Source: Diploscapter coronatus (taxonomy: Eukaryota; Nematoda; Chromadorea; Rhabditida; Rhabditidae). Taken from it: 64,000 nt of DNA. A model generated the notes under the pieces. That model was not told the origin of the DNA, did not search any database, and worked only from the letters and a program-made list of their open reading frames with translations. The position numbers were made by a program, and so were the translations under genes. Of this stretch, positions 13,209-25,275 are shown piece after piece; within the stretch, counting starts at the first letter, position 1; the number at the start of each line of letters is the position of its first letter. The stretch is taken from the NCBI GenBank assembly GCA_964036155.1, contig OZ038422.1, positions 62,209,201-62,273,200 on the forward strand, in the 5' to 3' direction.

Positions 13209-13721
13209 GATCTGGAAAAATACGATATTTTAATGGGATTCTGGAAAATAAGTTGACTTCCCAGAAAAAACGTGATTTCGAAATATTCTACGAAAAATTA
13301 GAAGAGTCAGAAATTCTTAAAACAAAAGTAGAAGAAAATTGGACTTAATTTGGAAAATGTCAGAAAAAATTGTTCAGGAAACTTGTGTTGTGAATGATTG
13401 GAAAATTGACAAAGCGAAGTGTCGAATTCGGAGGTGCGAAAAGAGAAGAAAATAGAGAAAAAATGAAAATGGAGAAATAAAACGAGATTTTGCTTGCTAT
13501 TCACCGCGAAGCAGCGCATCGATTTGTTGAAATCGAAAGTCGAAGTTACGAATATAAACTTAAATTAAAATGCTGATATCAGTCTTCGAGCTCAGCTTCA
13601 AAATTTAACATCAAACTTCGAATCTAACGTCGAAACAAGCTGATTGTCACCACTTAAATTAATTCAGCTTCCGAAAAATCAGCTGTAGAATAGCTAAACT
13701 GACTTTTTGTTATAAATAACA
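13209..13721. other. Upstream flank of the CX-module gene
   Basis: About 500 bases upstream of the start. It is AT-rich and nothing coding is recognised; the minus frame 13307-13519 is low-complexity Phe/Ser. Presumably it contains the promoter. Confidence 0.4.
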
Positions 13722-13955
13722 TCACTTTGCATCTCTAACCAGTCCAATAAACAGGAATATGCCAATCGACAGAGTCAAGACGACGATCTTCAAAAGTGTA
13801 ACGACGATATAATTGCATTGAATGAATAGGGCCAGGAAAACAAGTTGTAATCGATTCTTTTTGCGGTTTACCGAGAAAAACTCTGATCGGGTCAAAAACA
13901 GTGATAGGCCAAATAAGACACAAACACCCATTACGCAATGACGGAAAAAGGTCAT
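13722..13955 (-). CDS. Candidate small hydrophobic protein, 77 residues
   Basis: A single open frame from ATG 13955 to TGA 13722 encodes three strongly hydrophobic segments, at about residues 7-22 (CVMGVCVLFGLSLFL), 37-55 (LVFLALFIQCNYIVVTLL) and 56-73 (IVVLTLSIGIFLFIGL). They are separated by a basic stretch SVNRKKNR. Third positions are richer in C and G than the surrounding DNA, which favours real coding. There is no acceptor-like sequence immediately before the ATG and no recognisable family. It could be a small multi-pass membrane protein, the last exon of a larger gene, or chance. Confidence 0.35.
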   Translation of the reverse strand: MTFFRHCVMGVCVLFGLSLFLTRSEFFSVNRKKNRLQLVFLALFIQCNYIVVTLLKIVVLTLSIGIFLFIGLVRDAK

Positions 13956-15848
13956 CGGGATTCGGTTTTAGAAGAAAGAATCGGAAGGAAATGAAAATCA
14001 GAAAAATCTCCAAAAATGGAGAGGGATAAAATCGATAAATAGAAGGTCTCCTGAAACTAAGGTCGAGAAAAACGATACAAAAAGATCTCTAAATAGTAGC
14101 AGAGTTAAAATTAATCGAACTCGAAGAAGATCGAGGAAAACGATACAAATCCCTAAATAAGAGATCAATAGAATAGAACGAAGATCAAGAATTTCAATGA
14201 ATAGTAGTGGGATTGGTCTATTTACAAACATGAATATTCAGAATTCGATAGATTGAAAAGTGAAAACACAATAAAATTCTCTAAATTTTCATAATCCCAT
14301 GATTCATGTTCCTGGAGAAAATAACATGACGCAAAATTTCTGGGTCCATAATAATATGGCCTTAAAATGGGGGGCCTAGTAGGAAATGGTTGCTATGTAC
14401 CTATGAGCATAAGCTCCTATGCGACCTCTCTAAAATAAATATGTTCATATTTATCTAGGGTCTAAATCTTAGAATTTGGTAAAATTCAGTCTTTTATAAT
14501 AAAAAATTGGAAGGAACGAACTTGCAAAAACGTTGAGACCAAGGGCTACTTTCCGAGACAGTGAAAACACACATCATACTGAATCTGAAGAGAATAGAAA
14601 TTCTGGTTTCGACTGAGAGAGACGCATTTTCGATCTCTGCGCTCTCTAACAATTTCTCTATCTCTACCCACAATAGGTCATAGAGGTGAGCGAAATAGCA
14701 AGACTATCGATTGAATTTGGTCAGACCTACCTGAGACCTAAGTCGGACTAAAAATTGAATTAAGGTAGTCCTAGCCAAGACCTAAATCAGAATTTCTCTC
14801 AGACCTACCTGCCCCTAAAATATTTTTATATTTGACTCATAAATACTATATATAGGTCTACATTGAGTCAAATCTAGTAAAGGCCTAAGTCAGACATAAT
14901 TAGGCTAAAATTCTACTCAGATTTGACTGGAAATAAAACCCTAAACTTGAACTTATGAAATCCATGAAAATCCGGATTTTCGATAATGGCCAAATAAATC
15001 ATGCTCTATTAACTTTTCACCTTCGTAATTTTCAAAATATCGATTTTAAGTCATTTAGAACACTTTATAGAACTTCGGGAATATTATAAAACAGAAAAAC
15101 AAAACGAGGTTTCTCTTGGTAAAAATTCATTGTCAATTACTACAAATAAATTTACTCAATAATAAATAGAATGGTTTGAATAGCGACCTAAAACAAGAAG
15201 GGAACATGGTAAAAAGAGTTGAAAATTAAATGTTAACAAATTCAGGGAAAATTGGAGATCATTTGAAAATTTGGACATGTATGATTATAAAAATCTCAAG
15301 AATATACACATCCCATCATTTTTGGTATCATCAAATTTAGGCTACACAACAGGGGTAAATAAAGGGTAACAACTGAATGAAATTGAATTAATAAATAAAA
15401 GAATAAAGGCAAAAATTTTGATTACAAAGTTCTTTATGTGAGTTGGAGAAACACAATTTCACTAAAAACGGGTGATTGCGGTTTTTGAATCGGAATAAAA
15501 TGGGTTTGGCGCGAAATTTTGAAAGGGATGAGAGAAAAATAGTGAATTTTCCGAATTCGGGAAAAAGAAGATATGCTTTCTGGGAACTAAAATGAGAGGA
15601 GGGGAATTGCTTGGAAATGACTGTCCTTGGCTGCCGGATTTTGGTGGATTGTTAGGGGTAGATTTGTACAGTAAGGAGATAAAAATTTTTGAAGATTCTT
15701 CAAGAATCTGAAAATTTTTAAAAATAAAATGAGCAAATTTTATATCAAAATGGTTAGTTTTTCGAGCTCAACAGATGATGTAAAAGTTTCTAGCGAGAAA
15801 TCGATAAGCAAGAAAATTGCTAAATTAAGAAAAGAAATCCCAACATTT
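13956..15848. other. Intergenic region with short degenerate direct repeats
   Basis: No supported gene. Around 14720-14940 the motif CAGACCTACCTG occurs twice, with related CAGAC/CCTAAGTC words between and after. The same kind of TAGGTCTGA/TCAGACCTA word recurs near 26750 and 30080-30220. The frames at 13998-14231 and 15729-15926 look random. Confidence 0.45.
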
Positions 15849-18800
15849 TTAGCCTTCTGGAATCTCTTGTGGAGGCGGCAGGCAAGCGACTTCATCGAAT
15901 TCCTGAAATTAAATATATTTTTTTAATAAAAACAAGATTTAAAAATAAATAATTGAGAAAAAAAAATCGAATAATTTTAAAAATTTTAAGATTAAGAAAT
16001 TTTAATCCTACCGGGGTGGAGTATCGCGAATAGAGCGCTTGCAGTTTTCCAGAGGCAGCCCCGCAGAACGCTTTGTGGAGCAGCGGCAGAAGGTGCGAGG
16101 AGAAGTTCGAGAGTGAGATTTCTGAAAATGTTGAAAAATCAGCCTGAATTTCCAAAATTCTAAGTGTCTTTTATGTTTTATTTGAAATTTTTCTATTTTT
16201 TTTCAACTCAAAAGACTAATTTATTCTTCAAAATAGAAATGAAAATATACATTTTTTTTAAATAAAAAAAAACAAAAGCTCTACCTGTGAAGTTCTCCAT
16301 TTGTTTGGTCCAGGGCTCGGGTCCGGTGAGGACGTTCGCATAGCAGAGCGCTGCCGCAGCGATGTACGAGGGCTTGAACGCGATGTAGGCCACGTCTAAC
16401 AGCGTTAGATCCAGCAGGTACGCCATAGCATGACGGGTCAAGCGGGAGGTTTTCTTCAAATTTTCAATTTTATGTCTTTTTATTTTAGTTTTTCCGAGTA
16501 TGAAAAAAACATTCCTAATGTTTTTCGGAAGAAAATCATCGAATTTTCAGAAAATGACCTTTCTAAGATATATATTTTTTTGTTATATTATAATTTTAAG
16601 ATGTCATTTTTGTTTTTCATTTTAAAATTTCGAATGTTATTTTTGCTAAAAAAATACCTGAAAGCGCGCAAACCGATTGGCGAACCAATTGGCGGTGGGC
16701 GCGGCGACTGCGAAGTCCAGCTCCTTAAGCATGTAGCGCTCCATGTTCAGAATCTGAAAAGTTTCGATTTGAAAAAATCAGTATCTTAAAAAATCGGGAT
16801 GTATAAAATTCTCAATAAAAATGAATATATGAAATCTCATTTAAACTTTAAAATCTGACATTAGCAGCAGTGTAAGTGTCATCCGTGATGTAGACAAAGT
16901 CTTTCAGATCGGGCGGGTAGATTTCCTCGTATTTGCTAAAATTCCAATTTTTTGAAAAGTCACTTTCGAAGGAAATGTTTCTTTGAAAAATCAAAAATTT
17001 TGAATCCTTACGAAGAAATCATGAGCGCCGTGGTGCCGACGAGCTGCAAATTAGAGCGCTTCACCCAGAACTTGGACAGAAGTCGATCCACGAGGGAGAC
17101 GGCCAGATGGAGGGTTTCCTGAAAAAAGACCGTAACTCCAATTCATTTAAAAAATTTACAGTTACCTTATAAATTTACAAAAAAAAAATAAGAAAACCCG
17201 AGTTATTATTTTCTCATTAAAATACCATATCCAAATTTAAATTTAAGAAAGGCTACAATAAATTGACGAATTTTCATGAAAAGACACCGTAATCCAATAA
17301 AATCAATAGGTTACAGTATACCTGTTGGAGGTTGTACTCGGAGACGACATCGGCGAACCAGTCAACCATGATCGAGCGCATCTCCGAGGTGATGTCCGTC
17401 TGCTTTCTCATGTAGTTCGGCTTCGCCTTCACTTCGGTTTCCCGCTGACGCATGTACCTGAAAATATGACTTGAATTCGCAATGTTTTGAAACTAGGCAT
17501 GAAAAGACAAGACGCATGACTACTGTATAGATAGTTTCGATGGGAACGTATGTCTCTTTAAAGTTTTTTTCTTCATAATGTCACATTATTCTCAAGTTGC
17601 TCATGAAGAGTGGGAGGGGTTTAAAAATGTAGGCCGAGTCAAAAAATTTCCAATTCTTACGTATAGATGTCCTGGTCGAATTCCTGGCAGACGAAGACGG
17701 TCTCATCGAGACGATCACCGGGCGTCGTCCTGAAAAAGTACGATAAATTTGGATACGGTAAACTACTGTGTGCCTCGCAGTCGCATAGGCGCTGCTTGCT
17801 GTGCTGCTCGCTTCGCCACCCTCGATGGACTCGTCCATCGCGCTACCGTAATCCGTCGAGATCGACTTGTCCAGCTGGAAATTAGCACATTGTTAACGTC
17901 TTTAAAAATTGGCGTGATCATTTGTAACGTCGTCAATTTTACCTGAGGAGACACCACACTCATGTCCCTGACGTTTTCCAGCTTCTCTTCATCTTCATCC
18001 TGGGTTTTAGTCTGAACGGGAGGGTGCCTCTTGACGGGGGAGAGAGGCTGAAATTTTCTGCTTAATTTTTTTTTTTTAATATATAGCTTTTAGAAAAAAA
18101 ACCAAAAATTTTCTTCAAAAATAGTTTTCCGAAAAAATAAACAAGTACAATTTTTCATTCGAAAAATAACAAAAATTACCGGATTAGTAGCGATGGACAC
18201 GAGTGGTTGGCGTCTCACTACAGGAGGCGGTTGAGCAGCCACCGGCTTGGGCCTCGTTTTGGTGTCTTCTTCCTGTAAATTCTTAAAATTTTTTTTTTTT
18301 TAGAAAAAATTTTTCAACTATTTTGTTATTTCTCATTTCATTAAATTCTTTTTTAATAACAGAAAAAAACAAGGAATATTATTTTTGGTAATTTTTTCAA
18401 TTCTTGTTAAAAATTGAAGAAAAATATAATTAGTCAAAGTTATTAATTTGATCGTTCTTTAAATTCTTTTTAAAAATCCCGACCTGTTTGCACATCCTCT
18501 CTAGCTCGTGAATGACGTTGTGCTTATTCTTGTTGTCTTGTTCCTTCTGTTCCGACTCCACAATCTTTACGTCCATTGGCGAGTGCTCTGCGGATTTGGA
18601 TCCCAAATTTTCGTGGTCCGCATTTTCGGACTCCGCATCGACATAGACCTCGAATGCAGTGGGCTGCTGCTTTGAAGTAGGACGCGCTGTGACGCGCAGT
18701 GATCCGCCTGCTCCGGCCTGGTTGGAGGGACGCACGGTCAACTGAAAATTACGGTAATCATTTTTAATTACTTTTTTTCCATACCTTGGTCCCTTTCTTG

Positions 18801-19153
18801 TCCGGTCCCTGATCATTATCCAGAATTTTGGTGGCCAACAAATTGCTCATCGCGTTCTGTCTCGTCATTCTGGTGCCACCTGCAAAAATAAAATAAATAT
18901 TTCAGACCTATCTTTTGTCATTAGATAGAAATTTATTATATCAACTTGTTTCAAGCTTATCCTTAACCATTAGCTACGAAATTTACATTTATCAGTCTGT
19001 TTTCTAGCCCATCCTCAATCATTAGATCCGAAAAACTAATTGTTCCAGATGTTTTTTTTTTTCAAAATTTTCTCCCCTATCCTTAGCCATTGTACACTCG
19101 TTCATACCTGCACGACTGTTAGCGGCATTGCCCGACACCTGACCTAGCGGCAT
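15849..19153 (-). CDS. cya-1: Cyclin A
   Basis: Fourteen exons, phases agreeing, about 504 residues. The N-terminal third is low-complexity and acidic/Pro-rich, starting MPLGQVSG; it contains [11 protein letters not shown] and later the segment VRDMSVVSP. The cyclin box starts near [14 protein letters not shown] and continues [60 protein letters not shown] and [16 protein letters not shown]. The C-terminal cyclin fold includes [19 protein letters not shown] and [17 protein letters not shown]. These are classical A-type cyclin signatures; the protein activates CDK1/CDK2 in S phase and mitosis. No clear RxxL destruction box was mapped. Two splice sites are unusual: the exon 6 donor appears to be GC (17773-17772), the only phase-compatible choice, and the acceptor of exon 12 (TTTGAAG) is weak. 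An acceptor-like TTTCAG lies about 35 bases upstream of the ATG. Confidence 0.95.
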
Positions 19154-20298
19154 GTCGCGGACTTCCAAAGAAAGAAGATGGAGATTCTGAAACTCTACGT
19201 CATTAACCGTTATAATGTTGAAGCATACCTGATAAGGGAGAGTAGAGAGAGAGAGAGAGTCCTAGAGAAATAGAGAAGACGCGCGCGGGGGACGGTAGAA
19301 TCGAACTGGGCACACACTGGCCCTCCCTACTTGATTGTCAATTCCTGAAATTGGGACAAATTTTTGGGAACTTCTGGGAACAATTCTGGAAATCGGGGAC
19401 ATTTTGGGAACAAATTACAAATCTGAGATAAAATCGAACTCACGAAATTTCTGCCGAGTACCTTTCACAGACAAAATGAGAAAATAACGAGTTTTCAAAA
19501 ATGGAAAAATAAATTAACTCAAATTTCGGAAAAAAAATGCAATTTTTAGAGAAAACTGAATGAACAATAAATTCAGCAAGTAGGCGAGAGCATTCAAGTC
19601 GGTTTTGGACAGATATGCTAATATATGGAAAGAGAAAAATGGAAAAAAGACTGGGTTTCAAAGATGCCCAAGGCAAATTCAACGCTATTCTTCGCGGGCA
19701 AATCGTTTTGAATACACACATAGCGTTTGGGGGAGAAATAGAGTGGAAAATGAGAGAAAAAGAAAGAAAGGAAGGAAAGGAGAAAAGAAAGGAGGAGGAA
19801 TAATACAGAAGAGAGAGAGAAAAGAAAGAAACAGACACTAGGCCATAGGGTCATCCAAAAGAAAAGGAAAGGCTATTTAGGTAAAGAGCAAGTAATAGGT
19901 TAGTGGCCTTGGATGATAAAATCAATGATCTTTTGGATATAATGGCCGTTTTTCAGGCTATTCTTCATTATGTGAAAACTTTATATTGAAAAAAAAAACC
20001 AATTTTTCGGATACAATATCCGTTTCCATCCCATTCTTTATCATGGAAAAACTTTATTCGAATAGAAAATTATGGAAAATAATCCCAATGACCGATGAGT
20101 TGAGATAAAATAAAAGAAAGGTAAGATTTGATGCACGATAATTCTCACTTTGCTTACAGCAGACTTTACGCTATTATACCATATTCAAGGAATGAGGTAG
20201 ATGACTATTTATGAATACGCAATGCACACTTTGCATATTCGAATTTGTGCACCATTTCTTCCGTCTCAAGTTATCGGTCACTGACAATACAGTTAATC
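19154..20298. other. Intergenic region upstream of cya-1 with purine-rich tract
   Basis: Contains a short (AG)n run at 19243-19259 and a purine-rich stretch at 19740-19830. Open frames here (for example 19440-19838) are low-complexity shadows of that purine bias. Probably the cya-1 promoter and the 3' flank of the ground-like gene. Confidence 0.45.
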
Positions 20299-20753
20299 TT
20301 AATCGTCGCTATAAACCATACAGGTAACGTTGGCTTTCGTGTGAATACAGTAGGTGTGGGTGTGCGTCAAATATGAAATGGAACAGCTAGCACAAATTAC
20401 GCTAAATTAGAATAATTAGATTACGGTATTTTAATTCCTAGAACCTGTAACTTCCATCTTTTTCCAGTAGGGCATTTGAAATAGCGTGGCGACTTTCCGA
20501 GGCGGATTTTGACATTTCCTAAAATAATTTTAAAATATATATTTTTTAAATTTAAACCTCGTTCATCATTTTTCTGAGCGACTCATCGTTGCACGAAATC
20601 TCCTTTCTTGAGGACCGTTGCGGCTTTTGTTCGAAAAATTTGTAGTTAATAGAGTTTTTTGTTTGCGAACCTACCCCAGTCGTCATTAGTTAAGATTATG
20701 GCATTTATAATAGAAAAAGTCGATAGGAATAAAATTATAGAAATTTTAAACAT
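20299..20753 (-). CDS. Secreted ground-like domain protein
   Basis: Four exons fit in phase: 20671-20753, 20558-20606, 20445-20518 and 20299-20401, giving about 102 residues. A signal peptide (MFKISIILFLSTFSIINA) is followed directly by the ground-like domain: SCNDESLRKMMNEEMSK, SRHAISNALLEKDG, SVICASC, SYLTHTHTYC and a final VTCMVYSDD. This Cys spacing and the SYL-HT-TYC motif are typical of the nematode ground-like family (Pfam ground-like), which is related to hedgehog-related (grl) proteins. The domain is essentially the whole mature protein, so it is small for the family. The exon 1-2 junction is the weak point: the only in-frame solution uses AG then GTTCGC as donor and CCTCAAG as acceptor. 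It is probably secreted from epidermal or glial cells, by family analogy. Confidence 0.8.
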
Positions 20754-21613
20754 GACGATTTTTGAGTGAAAATGCTAGCAAATGATCGGAGAAGAGATGC
20801 GAAAACAAACAAATTTGCATGAACTTCATGTTTGTTAAGGGCTTTCTCGAAAACATGAAAAATATGCAAACATTTTTAGGGATTCAAAAGTATTTTTAAA
20901 AGCAAAAATAATTTATTTAGCAATAGCATTATACAAAAATGATAACTGAAGTATACGGAAGAAGAGACATGATGGTCCTGTATGAAAATGAGATAAATTG
21001 TCTGTGAATTTTCACTCGAGAAATTAAGCTTCAGATCGTTTGATTACAATTTCAGGGGTACTAAATACAATGGTTTTTTTCAAGATAAAGTTAAATTTAG
21101 CCAATAAAAGTCAAATTATGCAAAGGTTAATAGTAATTATCCTGATGAAGTTTAAAATTATACTGAGAAAAGTATCATTTAAGCACCATATATGGGCTTG
21201 AAATTACTTACTAAAACTTGGCTAGCATTATTTCACTAATCTAGATAAATTGATTCGTATTAAAAACACCATATAATAATAAAAATAAGGGCAGGATCGG
21301 AGCATAATAGTAATGCGCAGAAAAATGAGTTATCGTCATATAAATCATATAACTTAACTATGATCGACGATAACTCTAAACAAATTCAATACAAAAATTA
21401 AAAAAAAAATGAAAAATTATAAACAGGATTGATTTATTATGAGCCTTGAGATTGAAATTTTAAATGAAAGTAATCACGCCTATGAGTATTCAAAATAAAC
21501 TATTTTAAACTAAAGAAAGCATAATAGGCGTGATCTAAATTTAGGCAACCATTATTAAATAAAAGTGTTGTATGGCCTGAAAGCTGGTTGAAATCCGGAT
21601 TTTGGGCGGAAAA
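20754..21613. other. Intergenic region between two minus-strand genes
   Basis: AT-rich; no open frame of note and no repeat recognised. It should contain the 3' UTR of the DUF2650-type gene and the promoter of the ground-like gene. Confidence 0.4.
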
Positions 21614-22312
21614 TTAGCGTCGTCGGCAGAACAGACATCTGATGATCGATCCAATTATGGAGGCCAGGAAAATAACGCCCAGAACGATCAACGTGATTTG
21701 CAGCCAGGTCTTAAATGTTTAAATCAAATCAAATTTAGCATCTATATTGCCGAGTTTAAAACCATAATAACCAACTAAATGAAAAAATCGTGCATAAACT
21801 CGCTTTTATTATGACTTTTTTTTGTAGATACTAAATGACTTAAGTACCTGCAGCCTGAAACAGCATTCCTTGTTAAGGTCTCCGCAGCATTCATAATCTT
21901 AAATATTTAAGTTTATAAAATTTAGATTTAAATGATTAATTTACAATGTGCAAACGAAGACGGGTTGCATGGTTTTCCAACGACTGGCATGGGGCAATAC
22001 GTGGCGCCTTCCTAAAATTTTCTACCAATTAGTTTCATATTTAAACATTTAAATTAATATCTAATATCTTTAATGCACGAATAAGAATGCCCTAAATGAA
22101 TCAAAGATGACCTTTGAAACCATGCAGTTTAGCATAAATCTAGATATTCTTAGGGATATGTCTAATAGTTGGATTTAAATTAATAGGTTTAAACATTTAA
22201 ATAGATATACCTTCGTCGTAGCGATCTCTTGAACGGTCTGTTTAGCATCTTCCGCGATATCTCCAGCCAAAACGACAGTGGCAACGAAGGACAGGGCAAG
22301 AATTCGCATCAT
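21614..22312 (-). CDS. DUF2650-type small Cys-rich membrane protein (copy A)
   Basis: Four exons with agreeing phases: 22211-22312, 21945-22011, 21848-21897 and 21614-21709, giving 104 residues. A signal peptide (MMRILALSFVATVVLAG) precedes a short acidic linker and a compact Cys-rich ectodomain (YCPMPVVGKPCNPSSF, HYYECCG, KECCFRLQ). A single membrane helix follows (ITLIVLGVIFLASIIGSII), and the tail is RCLFCRRR. The pattern CP...GxxCN...F-HYYECCG...CC---LQTW then TM matches my memory of the nematode-only DUF2650 family; the family assignment is from memory, the architecture is seen. The second copy at 29830-30822 has the same exon boundary between LQ and TW. Function unknown. An in-frame ATG 15 codons further upstream is less likely because it precedes the signal peptide. 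Confidence 0.85.
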
Positions 22313-22785
22313 TTTGACTATATTTGGAAGGTTTTGAGGTATCTGAATTAGGTACATTTATTTTTCTAAATGTTAAAATCTAAGATCAATTATAAATTTA
22401 GCGATATATATTACATAAAGCCAATGAAGATCAGCTTTTACATTGGATAAGTTTAAGATATGGAAAATATTCAAACGCAACTGAAAACTTAGGCGATAGA
22501 TAAAATTAATATCAGTCTTGAACCACAGTAGAATAAATTTTTAGTTGATAAATTATGGAGGATAATTAAGATACGCATGAGTATAGCTAAAAAGAGCGGA
22601 AGTAGCATCGGTTCTTCGAAAAAAAAAGACAATATAATTATAAGAGAGCACAGGCGGTCATAGAACATGCACAAACAGACCGGAATATATGAATGAAGAG
22701 AACCTGAGATGAGTCAATAAATGAAAACAGGAAATAGAGAGGGTGTTTGAAAGAGAGTCGGAGAAAAAGAATTATAGTGAGTCTA

Positions 22786-22790
<5 letters not shown>

Positions 22791-22838
<48 letters not shown>
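22791..22838. repeat. (GA)n microsatellite, 24 units
   Basis: An uninterrupted GA dinucleotide run of 48 bases. Shorter GA/CT runs occur at 19243-19259, 24312-24336 and 27967-27987. Confidence 0.97.
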
Positions 22839-22841
<3 letters not shown>

Positions 22842-24311
22842 CATCAAAAGCTCCCCTTATTTAGAATGAGCCATAACATGCTCTTGCATTTTATCTTAGG
22901 TCGGGAGGCTATTATTGTCTTCCTTGCAACATTTTGGATGATATCTTAAAGATCTTAGATCATTTCTCTCTCTCAACTCTTCGATTTTGATAAATTTTGC
23001 AAGCAAAATTGAATTTAAATTATGAAGTTCACCTATTATCTTAGATTGTATTCTGGAGAGTTGAGATCGCTTTTGTCTAATCTTTTTAAAGTCTAACAAA
23101 AATTAAGTTTAAATTTAATATATGAAGTTCCCCAATTGTCTAAAAATATGCCCTGCTATCTGAATGCCTTATTTCGATGACCAACTCTTCCTGTCTAATG
23201 CAGATGAGCGCAATTAGATAAGCCCCTTTTTCTCTATCCAATTATCTTTTCCCGTTTAATTTTCTAATTTATTAAAATTAAGCCTTCGTCGCTCAGAACT
23301 TGTATATGGAAACATTATGAAAGAGTTTCAGTGAGGCATGAAAGTCTACAGGAGAGTACACAGGAATTCAGAGATACCAAAGAAGCAGAGAAAAAGTAAT
23401 AGCACGCGAAAATGAGAGAACACCAGACGAAAAATAAAGAGTAAAATGGAAATAGACTTAGGCCTGAGCCAAAACAAAATAACAAAGAAAGTGGGTTCCA
23501 AGAAAAACGCCCTACTAAAATGGAACAAAACAATGAAAAAGCAGAGATTTAAAAATAAAACGAAAATCGATAAAAGGTAACATTTAAGCACTAGAAAGTC
23601 GTGAAGAGCCGGCAAATATTAGTTCCTAAGTGAAGAAAAACTGGAAATAAGCTGGAAAAACCTAGAAAGAAAATGGAGTAAATAATTAGTGCGATGTAAA
23701 CTCAGGATTGTACTGAAATTTTATCCTTTAAAAAAGTGATCTTCACAAAAATCCGCATTTTTCATTTAATAAACCGAAAATGCGAAGGTTATGGCTCAAA
23801 AATTAGGTTCAGGATATAGAAACATGACGCTAGACACTAGCGAGAATTTTGTTGTGAAAACTCTAAATCTTCGAAAAATGAGCCCTCTCTTTGAAGCTGG
23901 GCAAAAATCCCCGGACCAAGGAGCGAAATATCGTGTGGATTTTAGAGGGATCAGAGAAAGAAATCAAGAAATAGTGGGGGAATTTAGGAGGATTTAGAGA
24001 AATTGAGAAAAAGATAGATGTCCCAAGAGGAAAGGGGCCTCGCGACATGGGCCTGAAGCAAAAAATTCGAGAGATCATAGAAAATCGAGAGATAGAAAAG
24101 ATGCAGAACAGCAAAATAAGCACTCGCCTTTTTAAGTCCAGGCTTTATCTTTAAAGACGACGGTGAAAAATGTGGAATATTTACTGGATTTATACGGGAA
24201 ATTGATCCAAATTTCGAAAAGATCGTCAAAAAGAGATCAATTTTAGCGGATCATCAAAAATACGGCGTTTTTGTGTTTCGCTCAAACAACAAAACATCAA
24301 AAATGAATGCA

Positions 24312-24336
24312 AGAGAGAGAGAGAGAGGGAGAGAAA
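24312..24336. repeat. Short imperfect (GA)n tract
   Basis: A GAGAGA run with one GGG interruption, in a purine-rich context. Confidence 0.85.
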
Positions 24337-24834
24337 GAAATAGAGAAGGGAGATAAAGAAAAAGAGCAAATGGATCGAAATATGAGGCTTTTCCATCCGT
24401 TTCCACTTTTACCTTCTCCAAGCCCCTCCCCCCGGTTAAATCCCGGGTATTTATGAGAGAAGGCAGCAGGAAAATTTAAGATTTAAGCCTTGTGGATTTC
24501 GAAATCGAAAATTTTAGATGATGTGGTTTGCATGGATTTTTGAGCAGATAAGAAAAAGTTGGACTTCTTCTAAAATCCCTCTTCTTTCTCTTTTTAAGGC
24601 CGAGAAACTAGCCCTGATTGCATGCAGAGGCAATTTAACTAGAGCCGAAAAACACAGAAAAGGCAAATCTCCCCTGATTCTCCGAAACTCAGAAGAACGC
24701 CTTATCTAAAAGTATTTTAGGATTCAAAAAATTTTCGAAATTTTTTCTACGAACCAAAAATTCCCAGGCTCATTAGCCCCAGAAAGCATTTACAAATTAG
24801 GAATCGAAAGAGAAAAGAAAACGAACATAATGAG

Positions 24835-25275
24835 ATGAAGGAAGGGCCTCTTTCTGATTCCAATTCAAATTACTCCGGTAAAACCGAGGCTAAAGCCGGG
24901 ATTAATTCCGAAAATTCTGCGTTTATGTCGCTTCTAATTTTAAACCATAGGAGAAAGGGTAGGGTAATTGATAATCCCCTTTCGAAGAAGGACAGCGAGG
25001 GGGCGGGACGTCGGGGCCAATTTTTTATTGGCCGGAGTCTTTTCGAGCCATGTTTGGTAGATTACCCTGCGTCTCTGCAGGATGACTCAACAAAACGCCA
25101 AAAAGTAGTTAGAGAAGCTCGAAATCGATGCTTTTTGGTAGCATCGGAGCCCCATTTCTCGGCTCCCAAAATGCGAGAAGAAAATAAAGATGCCGGAATT
25201 AGGGAATTTAGACGGGAAAAATCGGAGAAAAATTTCCCTTTCGCGGTGCAAATTTTCGACCGAAAACAAAAATAA
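24835..25275 (+). CDS. Open frame of 146 codons, doubtful gene
   Basis: Longest uninterrupted frame in the 22-26 kb region. The translation is highly charged and shows no signal peptide, membrane helix or family motif. It spans a GC-rich patch that includes a GC box and a CCAAT/ATTGG palindrome, so low stop-codon density from base composition may explain its length. No acceptor sits before the ATG. I list it because it is long for this genome, but I would not call it a gene without transcripts. Confidence 0.18.
   Translation: MKEGPLSDSNSNYSGKTEAKAGINSENSAFMSLLILNHRRKGRVIDNPLSKKDSEGAGRRGQFFIGRSLFEPCLVDYPASLQDDSTKRQKVVREARNRCFLVASEPHFSAPKMREENKDAGIREFRREKSEKNFPFAVQIFDRKQK
24998..25033. promoter_or_regulatory. 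GC box next to opposed CCAAT boxes
   Basis: GGGGGCGGGACG-type sequence lies just before 25015-25033, a perfect 7-base-arm palindrome GGCCAAT-TTTTT-ATTGGCC. Two CCAAT elements facing each other beside a GC box resemble an NF-Y plus SP/KLF-type promoter. No gene start that I recognise lies nearby, so the target is unknown. Confidence 0.4.

Noticed and set aside
19440..19854. Several overlapping frames of 60-130 codons
   Set aside because: They are low-complexity products of a purine-rich tract, on both strands.
23315..24229. Hydrophobic minus-strand frames of 70-90 codons
   Set aside because: Phe/Ser/Leu runs come from purine bias on the plus strand; no splice context or motif.
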